Positions 40,401-45,859 of a DNA stretch of 64,000 nucleotides are shown one piece after another. The position numbers and the translations under genes were made by a program. The notes under the pieces were generated by a model. That model saw only the letters and a program-made list of their open reading frames with translations, ran no database searches and was not told where the DNA came from. Origin of the DNA: Acholoe squamosa (lineage: Eukaryota; Annelida; Polychaeta; Phyllodocida; Polynoidae); the NCBI GenBank assembly GCA_949317995.1, contig OX439044.1:48006166-48070165 (forward strand). The letters are read 5' to 3'. Position 1 is the stretch's first letter; the number at the start of each line of letters is the position of its first letter.

Positions 40401-42189
40401 AATGAAATAATAACAAGGACATAAATATGCCTGAAACTCATTTTTTCAACATTTTCTGAACCTAAACACTTAATTCTCAGAGTCATTTAAACACTTTTTC
40501 AACTGAAAAACATTTCAATCAAAACACTTTTGAATTTGTAAACACTTTTTGAAAAAGTGTTCAGTGTTTTGCCCAAAAAAGTGTGTAACAAAGTGTTACA
40601 AGAAAGTGTTTAAACATGGGAAAAGGTGTTTAAAAAATAAACATATTTGTTAGAGTGTATCCTTGGTTCCTTTTTTTAAAATGCCCTTAAAATCATGTGG
40701 CTCTGCACAAGTTCAAAAGTCCATGTCTTAGATTTGCCATTCGACTCTGCCCTCTATATATGAGTGGATCAATCCCGTGGAATGTCCATTTTATACCCTT
40801 CCATCATACAATGATGTAGGATAGAAACAACTCTACAGGCTTCAATAAGGTAGCAGGGGCTGTGGTTGGAGTAAATGCACGGCTTATCTAGAAGGAGGCA
40901 ATTATATAGAGGACATGGTACAGTCCAACAGATACCAGATGGAGGTGCGATATGACTGCAGAGGAAATGGAAATCAGAAGGGGGCTCAAATTAATACCGT
41001 ATCAGGGGTAGCGAGTGGCACCCATATTAGTGTATAGGGGATCCCTCACATCTGGTACCTCTGTAATCACAGCGTTAAGGTGGTCATGTTCACAGCCATA
41101 CTTCTCGATTGGTGAGGAGAGGAACTGGAGGAGGAATGGGATAGTATGGTACTCATCATGACTGGACGTGGGGAGGAGGCAGCCAATTCAATTAGCACAG
41201 AGAGGATCGCATATCTATATGAAGGAAGCCTCCCATGGTCTGCCAACCCCTGGAGGTGTGGGGACATCCGCCGCCAATATCTACAGTCAGCCCTTGCTTC
41301 CTCAGATATAGAAAATGCAAGGAAAAATATCTGAGACCTGTTTCACAAGGACCATGTACGAGTAAGATTGGTGTACAAGCAAGATCACTCCTATGGTCAT
41401 CCTAAGATTGATCTTAGGCTTCTTAGGCTTATAATAGGGGAAGTGTTTCAAAAGTAAATGGGGAGTGAAACGTACTAGTAAAGGGTCAATGTAAGAGTGA
41501 CTTACGACCAACATAACTGGTAGCTGATTTATGGGGAAGATTGAGGGTACACATAAATGTGAAAAATCCTATCAACAAGTGGAATCCCACAACATTTGCA
41601 TGAAGTCAGGCATATATCAAATGGAAATTCCCCCTTTTAATACCATTTTCTATCATGGAATTATGAAGTAAAGCCATATTCTGCACCTAGGTGGTCAATC
41701 TAACTAGCCGGATAATTGGCCTATGAGTGACCTTACAACTGATCTTGATTACTGCCGCTATGTCTTATTGACAGCTGTTTCTAAAGGACCAGTCTTAAGT
41801 TCCAATATGAATAACAGCTTGTTCTGAAACACTAGTAGTCATTCCCAAATGACTCATCTTAAGTGGTCACTCATAGAGTGAAAAGATCGATCTTGAATAA
41901 AGAATGCTTATGAAACAGGTCTCAGAGGAAGCAAATTATCGGAGGACTTAAGTCCAAATATAATAGAAAACATAGAGATAGTTCAGATTTTCTGTCTGAG
42001 GTAATGAGGGATCTGAGGAATTAAAGGGTCGAGGAAGTGAGGGTTGACTGTATATGTGCGTGTAGTCGCAGCCAGGGAAGAAGGGACAGAAAGAAGTCGG
42101 GAGGACAGAAATCAAACTGCCAGTGACATTAATCGCGGTGTTATTTGTAGTTCTGGGATGGATTTTAACATCAGCATGCACACATATCG

Positions 42190-42241
<52 letters not shown>

Positions 42242-45200
42242 CTGAGAGAGAGAGAGTGCAAGCTGTCAAACCTTGTGTGTACACACACTATGGCAGGCTT
42301 CGAGTCCCATGGGGAGGTGAAGATTTTTTTTTAAATTGAATTTATTGATATTCTATTGATTATCTATTGATTAATCGTGTAATAAAATAAGTAGTTAATA
42401 GATATGTCATGACTTGTGACTGATAACATGCAACGAGGGGGGTTGCATGTTATTGTTTGATATCAGTCACGCGTCATGACATATCTATTAATTACTTGTT
42501 CAATACTTTGCAGAGCCTCTTTGGAATCATAAGAATGTCTACAACGCAAATAAGTTATTAAATTTGAATAATCCTCCCATGGATTTACATACCTTACTAC
42601 TATTGACAACTGTGTTCAGGAGCAATATGAAATCAAGGCATATGAGGCACGCACTATCCCCACAATGAAGGAGTTACCCGGATGTTGCCACACTTGTGTT
42701 AAAGTGCCATTTTTATGACGATATAAAGACGAAGACATCCTAACACAGTGCGGCACGGTTCTATATCGGTGCCACTCCGTCAGACGTACGGCGTCTCCAG
42801 CTGCCCGTAAATATCAGACACATGAGGGCACTGCAGGGAGGATTCTGTCCACTCTAATGCCCTCTGCCCCCATCCCTCTGCACCCCCCCCCCCTCCCCGC
42901 CCAACACGCAGTGAGCATGCATACAGCTTGAAGGTGGAGGTGGGAGGGTGGGGTACTCCAGGGTTGAAGGACACCGATGCGGCCGTTATGAGCGATGGCC
43001 CTTAGGCCCCCCGGCTGAATGGCTTGAATGCCCGGCGGCATTGGACCGCAACCCGGGACATGGTAATTTGGCTGTCATTTTTCTCCCGCTGTGTCGGACA
43101 GTGTAGGTATCTATCTGGTGGTTTATTTCCTGGCCGAGGCACTGAACCAGCCTCCCATGGTCGCCATCCTGCCAGTATGGACGGACATTAGCACTCACTG
43201 CACTGTCGATCTCTGCCAAGGATGCCCCCCCACTATTATTATAATACAAGTTTTAGTAACATATAGCCAATTAGGTATAAATGCCATTAAAATGACATGA
43301 CCCATTTTATTTGCTACTGACGTGGTTGGCTTTAAGTTCGCCTTCACTTCAGTACATGTCAGTAATTGGAGGACCTCTGCTTCTTTAGTGCTCACTATTC
43401 TTTTATGACGGAATCATCCATTTTCTCATGGACATCATCCTTCATGTGCCTCCACTTCCACTGCTAGCAGACTAAAAGTGAATTATATCGCCTGCCACTG
43501 CGCTCCAATCATTACAGGCCATTAGCATTCTTTCGTCAAGGCGAGTTCTTGTCACCATGGACTACCGTCTGCAGAAAGTCTATTGTGCTGCAATTCCTCC
43601 TCAAATTTTCACTATTAGAGTTAAGAGAGTCTCTTTCCACTGCGTACTCCAATATCTGGAGATTCCTAAATGTATTCCTGATTCCAGTGATCCTGGCCCA
43701 ATTCTTAGAATTACCTCATTTTTAACAGATTTTTTGGGTATACAAAGTACCCCCCTTTCTAGAAGAACGCTGGAAAACCATGTCACATTCAGATCATGGT
43801 GACTTGTATTTCAGATCTGTGGGCCAACGGGGGGGGGGAGGGACGCGCCTCCAGGGGGATTTTTAGTATTTGTTTTGGCCACCAGGATGCAATATATGGG
43901 TAAAACACTGAGAAATATGCCAAAAAATGCTAAAGACCAATCTTTATTTAAAATGTTCTACTTTTGGAATGCAATTAGAAAGCTTGTTGCCATGGAGCAT
44001 AGAAAATTGGCAATTGGGAATCTTTGACCTATTTTTTGTTGGAAATCCACTCAGGAACTCAGAACCGAAAACAGGGCTCAAAAGATCCTTCTAGAACTGA
44101 TTTTATGATGAATACATCACATTTCTCTAGTTGTTTTTCCACAAAATCTGTTGTTTTTTTTATTTAGATAGGATGTAATGCATTTAGAGCATTTGTCATT
44201 TTCAGTTGTAACCGGGTGTGGTCTCCAGGAGAATTTCTGTATAATTGCATAAGGTGGGGAAAAATAGTACCTGCCAATGGATTTTGCCATAAAATATTCA
44301 GTTTTCCCATATTCCATGAATTTTCAAGACTCATGTTGGAATGTCCTGGGATTCCATGACTTTCATTGATAACTTTTTATTACATGACATTCCATGTCTT
44401 TCAATGACACGTGGGAATCCTGAATTGATATAACCACTTCAACAAAATGACTGCCCATATAGATGCTTTAATATCGCCCTAGGAATATTGCACTTAATTA
44501 AGTAGGAAGGGTGCGTGATTTGACTGAGAAAGTATATCTACTCGTGGTAATGTATTCATGATCTATCATATATGATCTATGATATAATTATCTCTTTTGT
44601 TTCATTTCGTGGTATGTATACATGTGATTTGGTATAAAGAATTCGCATTTTAGAAGAAATTCTATTTGTATATCTCTTTATTTTCAATGTGTGTGTTCAT
44701 ATACTCCTCTCAATGTTTGCGATATTTTTGTACATTTGTAGTGAGTTTATTTCTCTGTGTGTGAGTGTGTTTTAACAGGTGTGTACATGTAGTGGGTGTA
44801 TTATGATTATTATAAACTGGTGTATCCCCCATTAGACCCCAATCAATACATAATATATAGAGTATCGTAACTCACCTTCTTTCTGCTCATTCTGCAGCCC
44901 GATACACAGGTCATTGTCCAGGGGGAACTTGTCACACCTCAGCATGTCCGGCCATGGGAAGCCATATTTGCTCATGAAACGGATACAGCTCGTCTTGACT
45001 GAGTTACACAGCGACCTGCATGGCCAGATTGGCCTGTCCAGGCACACGGGGGAGAAGAGGGAGCACAGGAAGAGCTTGGTGTCTGCATGGCACCGGATCC
45101 CCAGGAGGGGCACCCAGGAGGACGCCTGCTGCACCACCTCAGACACGGTATCATGGTCTAGCAGGTTGGGCAGCCGCATCTGATTGTAGCCGATATTGCG

Positions 45201-45419
45201 GCACAGGCTCAGATTCTGAGGGATATCGATACATTTAGCTTGGCTGTGTCGGCCACTGAGGATGTCCCAGTTGTTTGAAAAGTCTTGGGCATAGCTGTCG
45301 GCGTATGGGTAGTCCAGGGTGTCTGAGTGCTGCTCTGGCAGGCCAGTGGCCTCTAGTCCCTGCAGATCCAGCCCCGCCAGGAGGAGGCTGGCAACCAGGA
45401 GGAAAGATCCAAAGCCCAT
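7391..45419 (-). CDS. sfrp: Secreted Frizzled-related protein, sFRP1/2/5-like, spliced from three coding exons
   Basis: Secreted antagonist or modulator of Wnt signalling: the CRD resembles the Wnt-binding domain of Frizzled receptors and the NTR domain binds heparan sulfate and Wnt in known sFRPs. Coding exons are 45419-44876, 28531-28454 and 7914-7391 (544+78+524 nt = 382 codons including TAG). Both introns are phase 1 with GT..AG ends. Predicted protein is 381 aa: signal peptide about 1-24, CRD about 63-172 with ten cysteines (63, 73, 110, 119, 126, 134, 138, 145, 162, 172), NTR about 186-311 with six cysteines (186, 189, 203, 257, 259, 311), then a tail 312-381 that is strongly Arg/Gly rich. 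N-glycosylation sequons lie at N69 and N263. The three-exon plan (CRD / short exon / NTR) matches vertebrate sFRP1/2/5 rather than sFRP3/4. The coding gene spans 38 kb because of element-filled introns. Domain identity is seen directly; the subfamily is inferred from exon plan and NTR spacing. Confidence 0.95.
8025..8188. mobile_element. hAT-like MITE (CAGNGGCGGATCC family), copy A
   Basis: Begins CAGTAGCGGATTGAG and ends GGATCCGCCACTG, with a G-rich left and C-rich right half and the shared interior acagtacttaatagttt. Sits in intron 2 just 111 bp from sFRP exon 3. Flanking octamers match only partly (GCACCAAC / GCACCATT). Confidence 0.75.
8189..9966. other. Intron 2 sequence, nothing recognised
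   Basis: Mostly unique A+T-rich DNA of sFRP intron 2. No ORF with a recognisable motif. Confidence 0.4.
9967..10158. mobile_element. Small inverted-repeat element built from GGGAGTCA motifs
   Basis: Ends AAAGGGAGTCAA and TTGACTCCCTTTC. About eight copies of (A)GGGAGTC or its complement occur inside in both orientations, with three copies of gagtccaggttt-like sequence. Non-coding. Confidence 0.6.
10159..10888. other. Intron 2 sequence, nothing recognised
   Basis: A+T-rich, no convincing ORF or repeat. Confidence 0.4.
10889..10951. repeat. (AT)n microsatellite
   Basis: About 31 uninterrupted AT dinucleotides. Confidence 0.95.
10952..11290 (+). repeat. Degenerate tandem repeat, unit about 60-70 bp
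   Basis: Recurring gatgacacacaccaacata-like cores at about 11010, 11075, 11135, 11200 and 11245, twice preceded by tgcttagacratgacaca. Strongly diverged. Confidence 0.5.
11362..11400 (+). other. G-quadruplex-prone G-rich tract
   Basis: Seven or more runs of three or four G separated by 1-8 nt, starting gggtgggtgagggcgtggc. It lies in the GC-richest stretch of intron 2. Confidence 0.5.
11401..12119. other. GC-rich pocket of intron 2, no gene recognised
   Basis: Contains a C-rich tract at about 11575-11615 with repeated ccctcccccctcc. The ORF at 11517-11750 is Pro/Ser-rich from this tract and has no domain. Confidence 0.4.
12120..12395 (+). repeat. Degenerate repeat with core CAAAGTGGCTTCCC
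   Basis: Cores recur at about 12129, 12169, 12208, 12316, 12341 and 12379, usually followed by a short A/T-rich tail such as tacataatg. Outlying copies lie near 12689-12750 and 13670-13710. Confidence 0.55.
12488..12632. mobile_element. hAT-like MITE (CAGNGGCGGATCC family), copy B
   Basis: Begins CAGGGTCGGATCCAGGATTT and ends AAATCCGCCGCTG. TTTATTG and ATTATTG flank it, a near-match target duplication of about 7 bp. Interior shares the ctcttaagtacagg motif (inverted) with copies A and C. Confidence 0.75.
12633..15002. other. Intron 2 sequence, no supported gene
   Basis: Mostly unique. Around 13260-13440 is a GC-richer patch with a cagctg E-box, a tgtttac forkhead-type motif and ggggcggggc, a possible cis-regulatory patch. 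The 168-codon plus-strand ORF at 14275-14781 starts ATG but has no domain I recognise and no flanking splice or promoter evidence. Confidence 0.35.
15006..16309. mobile_element. Harbinger-like MITE copy, expanded by a nested element
   Basis: Starts GGGAGTGGTCATTATTTAAC and ends AAAAATGATCACTCCC, with TTA at both flanks (15003-15005, 16310-16312). Same family as 1567-1889, but the interior is interrupted by the inverted-repeat element 15181-16198. Confidence 0.75.
15181..16198. mobile_element. Nested fold-back element with GGGCCCTGTTTCTATA ends
   Basis: The left end reads GGGCCCTGTTTCTATA and the right end its complement. Inverted similarity extends well inside (atggcaccatcca, actaatgcaaa, cttaacttgagttc and their complements), so this is a long-TIR, non-coding element of about 1.0 kb. 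Superfamily not determined. Confidence 0.7.
16310..17480. other. Intron 2: CAATGTTGA micro-repeats
   Basis: From about 16700 to 16910 the motif (T)CAATGTTGA(T/C) and its complement occur about eight times in both orientations. From 17090 to 17310, gatccaccac and its complement recur four times. Probably remnants of decayed inverted-repeat elements. No gene. Confidence 0.4.
17481..17703. mobile_element. Small inverted-repeat element (CCCAGCAAATTGTCGT ends)
   Basis: Perfect 16-bp inverted repeat at 17481-17496 and 17688-17703. The interior carries further short inverted matches around gtcacca and catggcgac. Non-coding. Confidence 0.65.
17954..17978 (+). repeat. 25-bp exact direct repeat, copy 1
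   Basis: Identical to 18541-18565 (core tgccttgacgatatcctctg), 587 bp away, bracketing the minisatellite at 18125-18352. Confidence 0.85.
18125..18352. repeat. Degenerate minisatellite (gcaacattaggcaaccc)
   Basis: Six or more copies of an (g)gcaacattaggcaac core. Two longer units also contain cactgggtaaaatattgg. The minus-strand ORF here (LMFPMGCLMFP type) is a translation of the repeat. Confidence 0.75.
18371..18440. mobile_element. Fragment of the CAGNGGCGGATCC hAT-like MITE family
   Basis: Left-half similarity only: ggtggatttagacgggggg, then tacctgtacttaagagttta, as in copy C. The right end is missing. Confidence 0.45.
18541..18565 (+). repeat. 25-bp exact direct repeat, copy 2
   Basis: Identical to 17954-17978. 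Confidence 0.85.
18566..20234. other. Intron 2 sequence, nothing recognised
   Basis: Unique-looking A+T-rich DNA. ORFs at 19250-19661 and 19884-20192 have no domain. Confidence 0.4.
20235..20312 (+). repeat. Dispersed repeat, copy 1
   Basis: About 80% similar to 51526-51603 on the same strand, sharing gcggaga.gaatgttgacgcc and flanking blocks. Unusually GC-rich for this window. Identity unknown. Confidence 0.65.
20693..20774. repeat. Imperfect hairpin with 20-bp arms
   Basis: Arms around cttcacgagtgggttaggat and its near complement ccctaatccactagtgaag, spacer about 42 nt. Confidence 0.6.
20795..21020 (+). repeat. Two degenerate copies of a unit of about 110 bp
   Basis: Both copies contain ccagagta.ac, ttaaggcgta.aa.aa, aattcactca and aaaagcta.tttcctg.ggtc in order. 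Confidence 0.65.
21021..21983. other. Intron 2 sequence, nothing recognised
   Basis: A short poly-G run at 21061-21070. No gene signal. Confidence 0.4.
21987..22515. mobile_element. Harbinger-like MITE (AGGCCAAATCCCAC ends)
   Basis: A 529-bp element with inverted ends AGGCCAAATCCCAC and GTGGGATTTGGCCT and TTA on both sides (21984-21986, 22516-22518). TIR resembles the AGGTCGAATCCCAC family at 26510, 30498 and 33419. No coding capacity. Confidence 0.75.
22519..23658. other. Intron 2 sequence with one small hairpin
   Basis: A perfect 11-bp hairpin at 23413-23440 (ttctattgttt / aaacaatagaa, 6-nt loop). Otherwise nothing recognised. Confidence 0.45.
23659..23791. mobile_element. Short hAT-like MITE (CAGGGGCGTAGGA ends)
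   Basis: 133 bp, ends CAGGGGCGTAGGAA and TTCCTACGCCTCTG, with a C-run interior. Flanks show no clear 8-bp duplication. Confidence 0.65.
23792..25415. other. Intron 2 sequence, mostly unique
   Basis: No gene. The patch 24230-24930 is less A+T-rich and repeat-free, and could hold regulatory sequence; only comparison with related species could show that. Confidence 0.35.
25416..25563. mobile_element. 148-bp MITE with GGGGGCAGCCATTAATTA ends
   Basis: The left end GGGGGCAGCCATTAATTATA is inverted as TAATTAATGGATACCCC, and tacgca / tgcgta pairs continue inward. Middle is G-rich. Non-coding. Confidence 0.7.
25564..26506. other. Intron 2 sequence, nothing recognised
   Basis: Overlapping ORFs on both strands at 25849-26375 are mutual shadows without motifs. 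Confidence 0.4.
26510..26751. mobile_element. MITE of the AGGTCGAATCCCACATGGCG family, copy 1
   Basis: Ends AGGTCGAATCCCACATGGCG and its complement, flanked by TAT on both sides. Arms extend about 100 bp each (gggctc.aatatctctg, cctagggg.cgttcc and complements), so nearly the whole element folds back. Confidence 0.85.
26899..27283. mobile_element. Inverted-repeat element with 40-bp arms
   Basis: Left arm aactctctaaggccatttaa.. and right arm ..ttaaatggcctaaatagagagtt are inverted copies running to ggattacgg / ccgtaatcc. Inside, a cccagcggcca motif repeats three to four times with A- or T-runs. Non-coding. Confidence 0.75.
27292..27442. mobile_element. hAT-like MITE (CAGNGGCGGATCC family), copy C
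   Basis: Begins CAGTGGCAGATTCAGACGGG and ends ATCCTGGATCCGCCAC. CTCGCACA and CCCGCACA flank it, a 7/8 match for an 8-bp hAT target duplication. Interior matches copy A. Confidence 0.75.
27528..28388. mobile_element. CACTG-ended non-autonomous element with GTTTAG sub-repeats
   Basis: Begins CACTGTAGAAAAGATGTTTA and ends CCTGTTTTACAGTG. About 20 copies of (AT)GTTTAG or CTAAACA are spread through the first and last thirds. CACTR ends plus subterminal repeats resemble CACTA/EnSpm elements. Right end lies 66 bp from sFRP exon 2. Confidence 0.65.
28454..28531 (-). CDS. sfrp: sFRP coding exon 2: start of NTR domain
   Basis: This 78-nt exon has a good acceptor (tgtttatattttcag) and donor (gtaagttg) on the minus strand. 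Spliced after exon 1 it reads D-D-R-V-C-E-A-C and ends with N-Y-C-T-S-D-F. That is the beginning of an NTR domain: paired cysteines three apart, then a third Cys 14 residues later. The length is close to the short second exon of vertebrate sFRP1/2/5. The exon starts and ends in phase 1. It lies 16.3 kb from exon 1 and 20.5 kb from exon 3. Confidence 0.93.
28532..30494. other. Intron 1 sequence, nothing recognised
   Basis: A+T-rich unique-looking DNA. ORFs at 29102-29495 and 29915-30437 lack motifs and splice context. Confidence 0.4.
30498..30716. mobile_element. MITE of the AGGTCGAATCCCACATGGCG family, copy 2
   Basis: A 219-bp fold-back copy with TAT at both flanks. Arms carry gggctcaaatatctctgcga and cctgggctctta-type blocks inverted on the right. 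Confidence 0.85.
30720..33415. other. Intron 1 sequence, mostly unique
   Basis: No gene supported. The stretch 32690-33000 is repeat-free and contains catcaaag (TCF/LEF-type core) at 32743-32750, two attaattt/ttaattatt-type homeodomain cores and gattggc. It is only a weak regulatory candidate. Confidence 0.35.
33419..33722. mobile_element. MITE of the AGGTCGAATCCCACATGGCG family, copy 3, with doubled right end
   Basis: The left TIR starts at 33419 and a right TIR ends at 33659. A second, partial right end (caaaatcgcagaggtatt then the TIR) follows and ends at 33722. The doubled terminus suggests slippage or a truncated second copy inserted next to it. Confidence 0.8.
33728..34055 (+). CDS. 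Possible terminal exon or retro-inserted fragment, unknown protein
   Basis: A plus-strand frame follows a pyrimidine tract and acceptor-like tctttttcaaag near 33791. It encodes about 87 residues beginning about KSLEDLHIRCQDLQ, charged and possibly helical, ending NDKYFK with a TGA stop at 34053-34055. Composition is protein-like (Lys, Asp, Glu, Gln, two Trp) unlike neighbouring chance ORFs. It is antisense to sFRP inside intron 1. The upstream part of the same frame comes from the MITE and is not real. No family recognised. Confidence 0.25.
34261..34269 (-). other. Candidate 9-nt microexon in sFRP intron 1
   Basis: On the gene strand a pyrimidine tract (ctctttttcc) and an AG acceptor precede TAATATCCG, which is followed by the donor gtaagctt. 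Nine nt keeps the frame, and in phase 1 it would add V-I-S between the CRD and NTR. A near-identical unit lies at 34921-34929. Such short matches can arise by chance. Confidence 0.3.
34343..34402. repeat. (TA)n microsatellite
   Basis: About 30 uninterrupted TA dinucleotides. Confidence 0.95.
34921..34929 (-). other. Candidate 9-nt microexon in sFRP intron 1 (second copy)
   Basis: The gene strand reads cttttctcatcataacag, then TAGTATCCG, then gtaagctatgg. It differs from the 34261-34269 unit by one base and shares its donor context. In phase 1 it would add V-V-S to the CRD-NTR linker with no stop. Confidence 0.3.
35582..35599 (-). other. Candidate 18-nt microexon in sFRP intron 1
   Basis: The gene strand reads cattgcttttatag, then an 18-nt segment, then gtaagacta. 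In phase 1 the segment would encode A-E-T-E-D-R, matching the charged linker at the exon 1/exon 2 join. Length is a multiple of three and no stop is created. It lies just upstream (in gene order) of the two 9-nt candidates. Confidence 0.3.
35600..38005. other. Intron 1 sequence, no supported gene
   Basis: Contains a G-run at 36398-36408, a less A+T-rich stretch at 36590-37290 with shadow ORFs on both strands, and an A-run at 37974-37992. No domain seen. Confidence 0.4.
38009..38090 (-). repeat. tRNA-like sequence, probable SINE head
   Basis: On the minus strand an A-box-like ggttagctcagt is followed, about 30 nt on, by a B-box-like gggatcaatccc. Acceptor and anticodon arms do not close convincingly, so this is tRNA-derived rather than a functional tRNA. 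Confidence 0.45.
38173..38250 (+). repeat. tRNA-like sequence, divergent partner of 38009-38090
   Basis: A-box-like tagtacagtggtagc (38186-38200) and B-box-like gaggttcaagcc (38227-38238) at tRNA spacing. The T-stem can form about 4 bp. Points away from the minus-strand copy, 80 bp off. Confidence 0.45.
38251..38744. other. Intron 1 sequence with a short tandem repeat
   Basis: At 38690-38744 a unit of about 21 bp (ataagccgacattggcccaa) is repeated two to three times. No gene. Confidence 0.5.
38745..40658. mobile_element. Non-autonomous element with ACACTCTAA ends and GTGTTT sub-repeats, interrupted by a second element
   Basis: Ends ACACTCTAAAAAATGTGTTT and ATATTTGTTAGAGTGT. Subterminal regions are packed with aaacact / agtgttt (over 20 copies). 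The middle third is replaced by the CACTG-ended element 38936-39943. The organisation matches the 27528-28388 element. Confidence 0.65.
38936..39943. mobile_element. Nested CACTG-ended element with ACAGCAA / TTGCTGT sub-repeats
   Basis: Begins CACTGTAAAAAGTTAATG and ends ACTTACTATTTACAGTG. Motifs acagcaa and ttgctgta recur about 20 times near both ends, often as tgctgtagacctacagcaa palindromes (39800-39890). Central part is unique A+T-rich DNA. No transposase. Confidence 0.65.
40660..41330. other. Intron 1 sequence, nothing recognised
   Basis: Short overlapping ORFs at 41067-41334 are shadows of one another. Confidence 0.4.
41331..41925. mobile_element. Inverted-repeat element with CTGAGACCTGTTTCA ends
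   Basis: The 15-bp perfect ends are CTGAGACCTGTTTCA and complement. Interior has inverted taagattgatctta-like blocks and gtcactcat / gtaagagtgac pairs. The core CCTGTTTC is shared with the element at 15181-16198. Non-coding. Confidence 0.65.
42193..42257. repeat. (GA)n microsatellite, slightly interrupted
   Basis: AG dinucleotides with a few gg and ct interruptions. Confidence 0.95.
42388..42500. repeat. Near-perfect hairpin, arms about 50 bp
   Basis: Arms run from ataagtagttaatagatatg through tcatgac and tgactgata to gcatgcaac-type inner ends around a g-run loop at 42435-42441. The right arm holds a few extra bases. Likely a minimal fold-back element. Confidence 0.75.
42510..44870. other. 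Intron 1 sequence, no supported gene
   Basis: A C-run at 42881-42892 lies in a GC-richer patch (42720-43080) that produces shadow ORFs on both strands. At 44305-44420, attccatga.ttt(c)a recurs about four times. Nothing coding recognised. Confidence 0.4.
44876..45419 (-). CDS. sfrp: sFRP coding exon 1: signal peptide and Frizzled CRD
   Basis: The ATG at 45419 is the first ATG in frame; an in-frame TAG lies just upstream near 45484. Residues 1-24 start MGFGSFLLVASLLLAG and form a hydrophobic signal peptide. A 38-residue acidic linker follows. The CRD then begins at KCIDIP and ends at NDLCIG, with all ten CRD cysteines and the typical WPC, SPVC and FPWPDMLRC motifs. The exon ends GAAG followed by GTGAGT (donor at 44875-44871), leaving one base of a split codon. 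The frame stays open past the donor for about 15 codons, so the exact end rests on the donor and on the phase match to exon 2. Confidence 0.95.
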
Positions 45420-45485
45420 GATACCCACCTTAGGGCAGCTAAAAAGACCAACAAAGTCCGACTTGTGCAGGTGCCTCAAAGCCTA

Positions 45486-45760
45486 CCTGTAAAGTAAACC
45501 TGCGTCTCAGTGTGCCGCCTGTGTCCCCTCTACTACCACCGCCAGGCGTCCCGGTGGTTTGTGTGACGTAGGAGGGTGTAGGACGTGACGTATAGAGATG
45601 TCCAAGTGTCCTGCTCCTCACGACTACTACAGACTCCCACCTGTGTGCATCACCGCCACCATCACCACTACAAGGTAGTCACCTGGGTGTGCTGCAACCA
45701 GAAAGCATCAGCATAATATATGACGGATACACCACTCAGATTTAAGACTACGTTTTGACC
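45486..45760 (-). promoter_or_regulatory. Probable sFRP 5' UTR / promoter region
   Basis: A locally GC-richer stretch directly upstream of exon 1. Two TGACGTA motifs (CRE/ATF-like) lie at 45564-45570 and 45586-45592. An acceptor-like string (gtttactttacag) ends at 45487, so a non-coding upstream exon may join here; the same site also resembles a donor. No TATA box was recognised at a convincing distance. Confidence 0.4.
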
Positions 45761-45804
45761 GAGATTATTAAACCCATGTAACATGTGATGCAAAGGCCTT
45801 TAAA

Positions 45805-45850
45805 GGAGTGTTCATTATTTACGGCGGGAGGGGGCGAGCATTTGATGATT
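45805..45850. mobile_element. Fragment of the GGGAGTGGTCATTATTTA MITE family
   Basis: Reads ggagtgttcattatttacgg followed by a G-rich run, a single terminus without partner. Confidence 0.4.
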
Positions 45851-45859
45851 GAATACAGC

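Noticed and set aside
44914-45238. ORFs overlapping sFRP exon 1 in other frames
   Set aside because: Shadows of the GC-rich CRD exon; no cysteine pattern or domain of their own.
45420-45479. N-terminal extension of sFRP upstream of the 45419 ATG
   Set aside because: The extension begins at a TTG codon; the first in-frame ATG is at 45419 and is followed directly by a good signal peptide.
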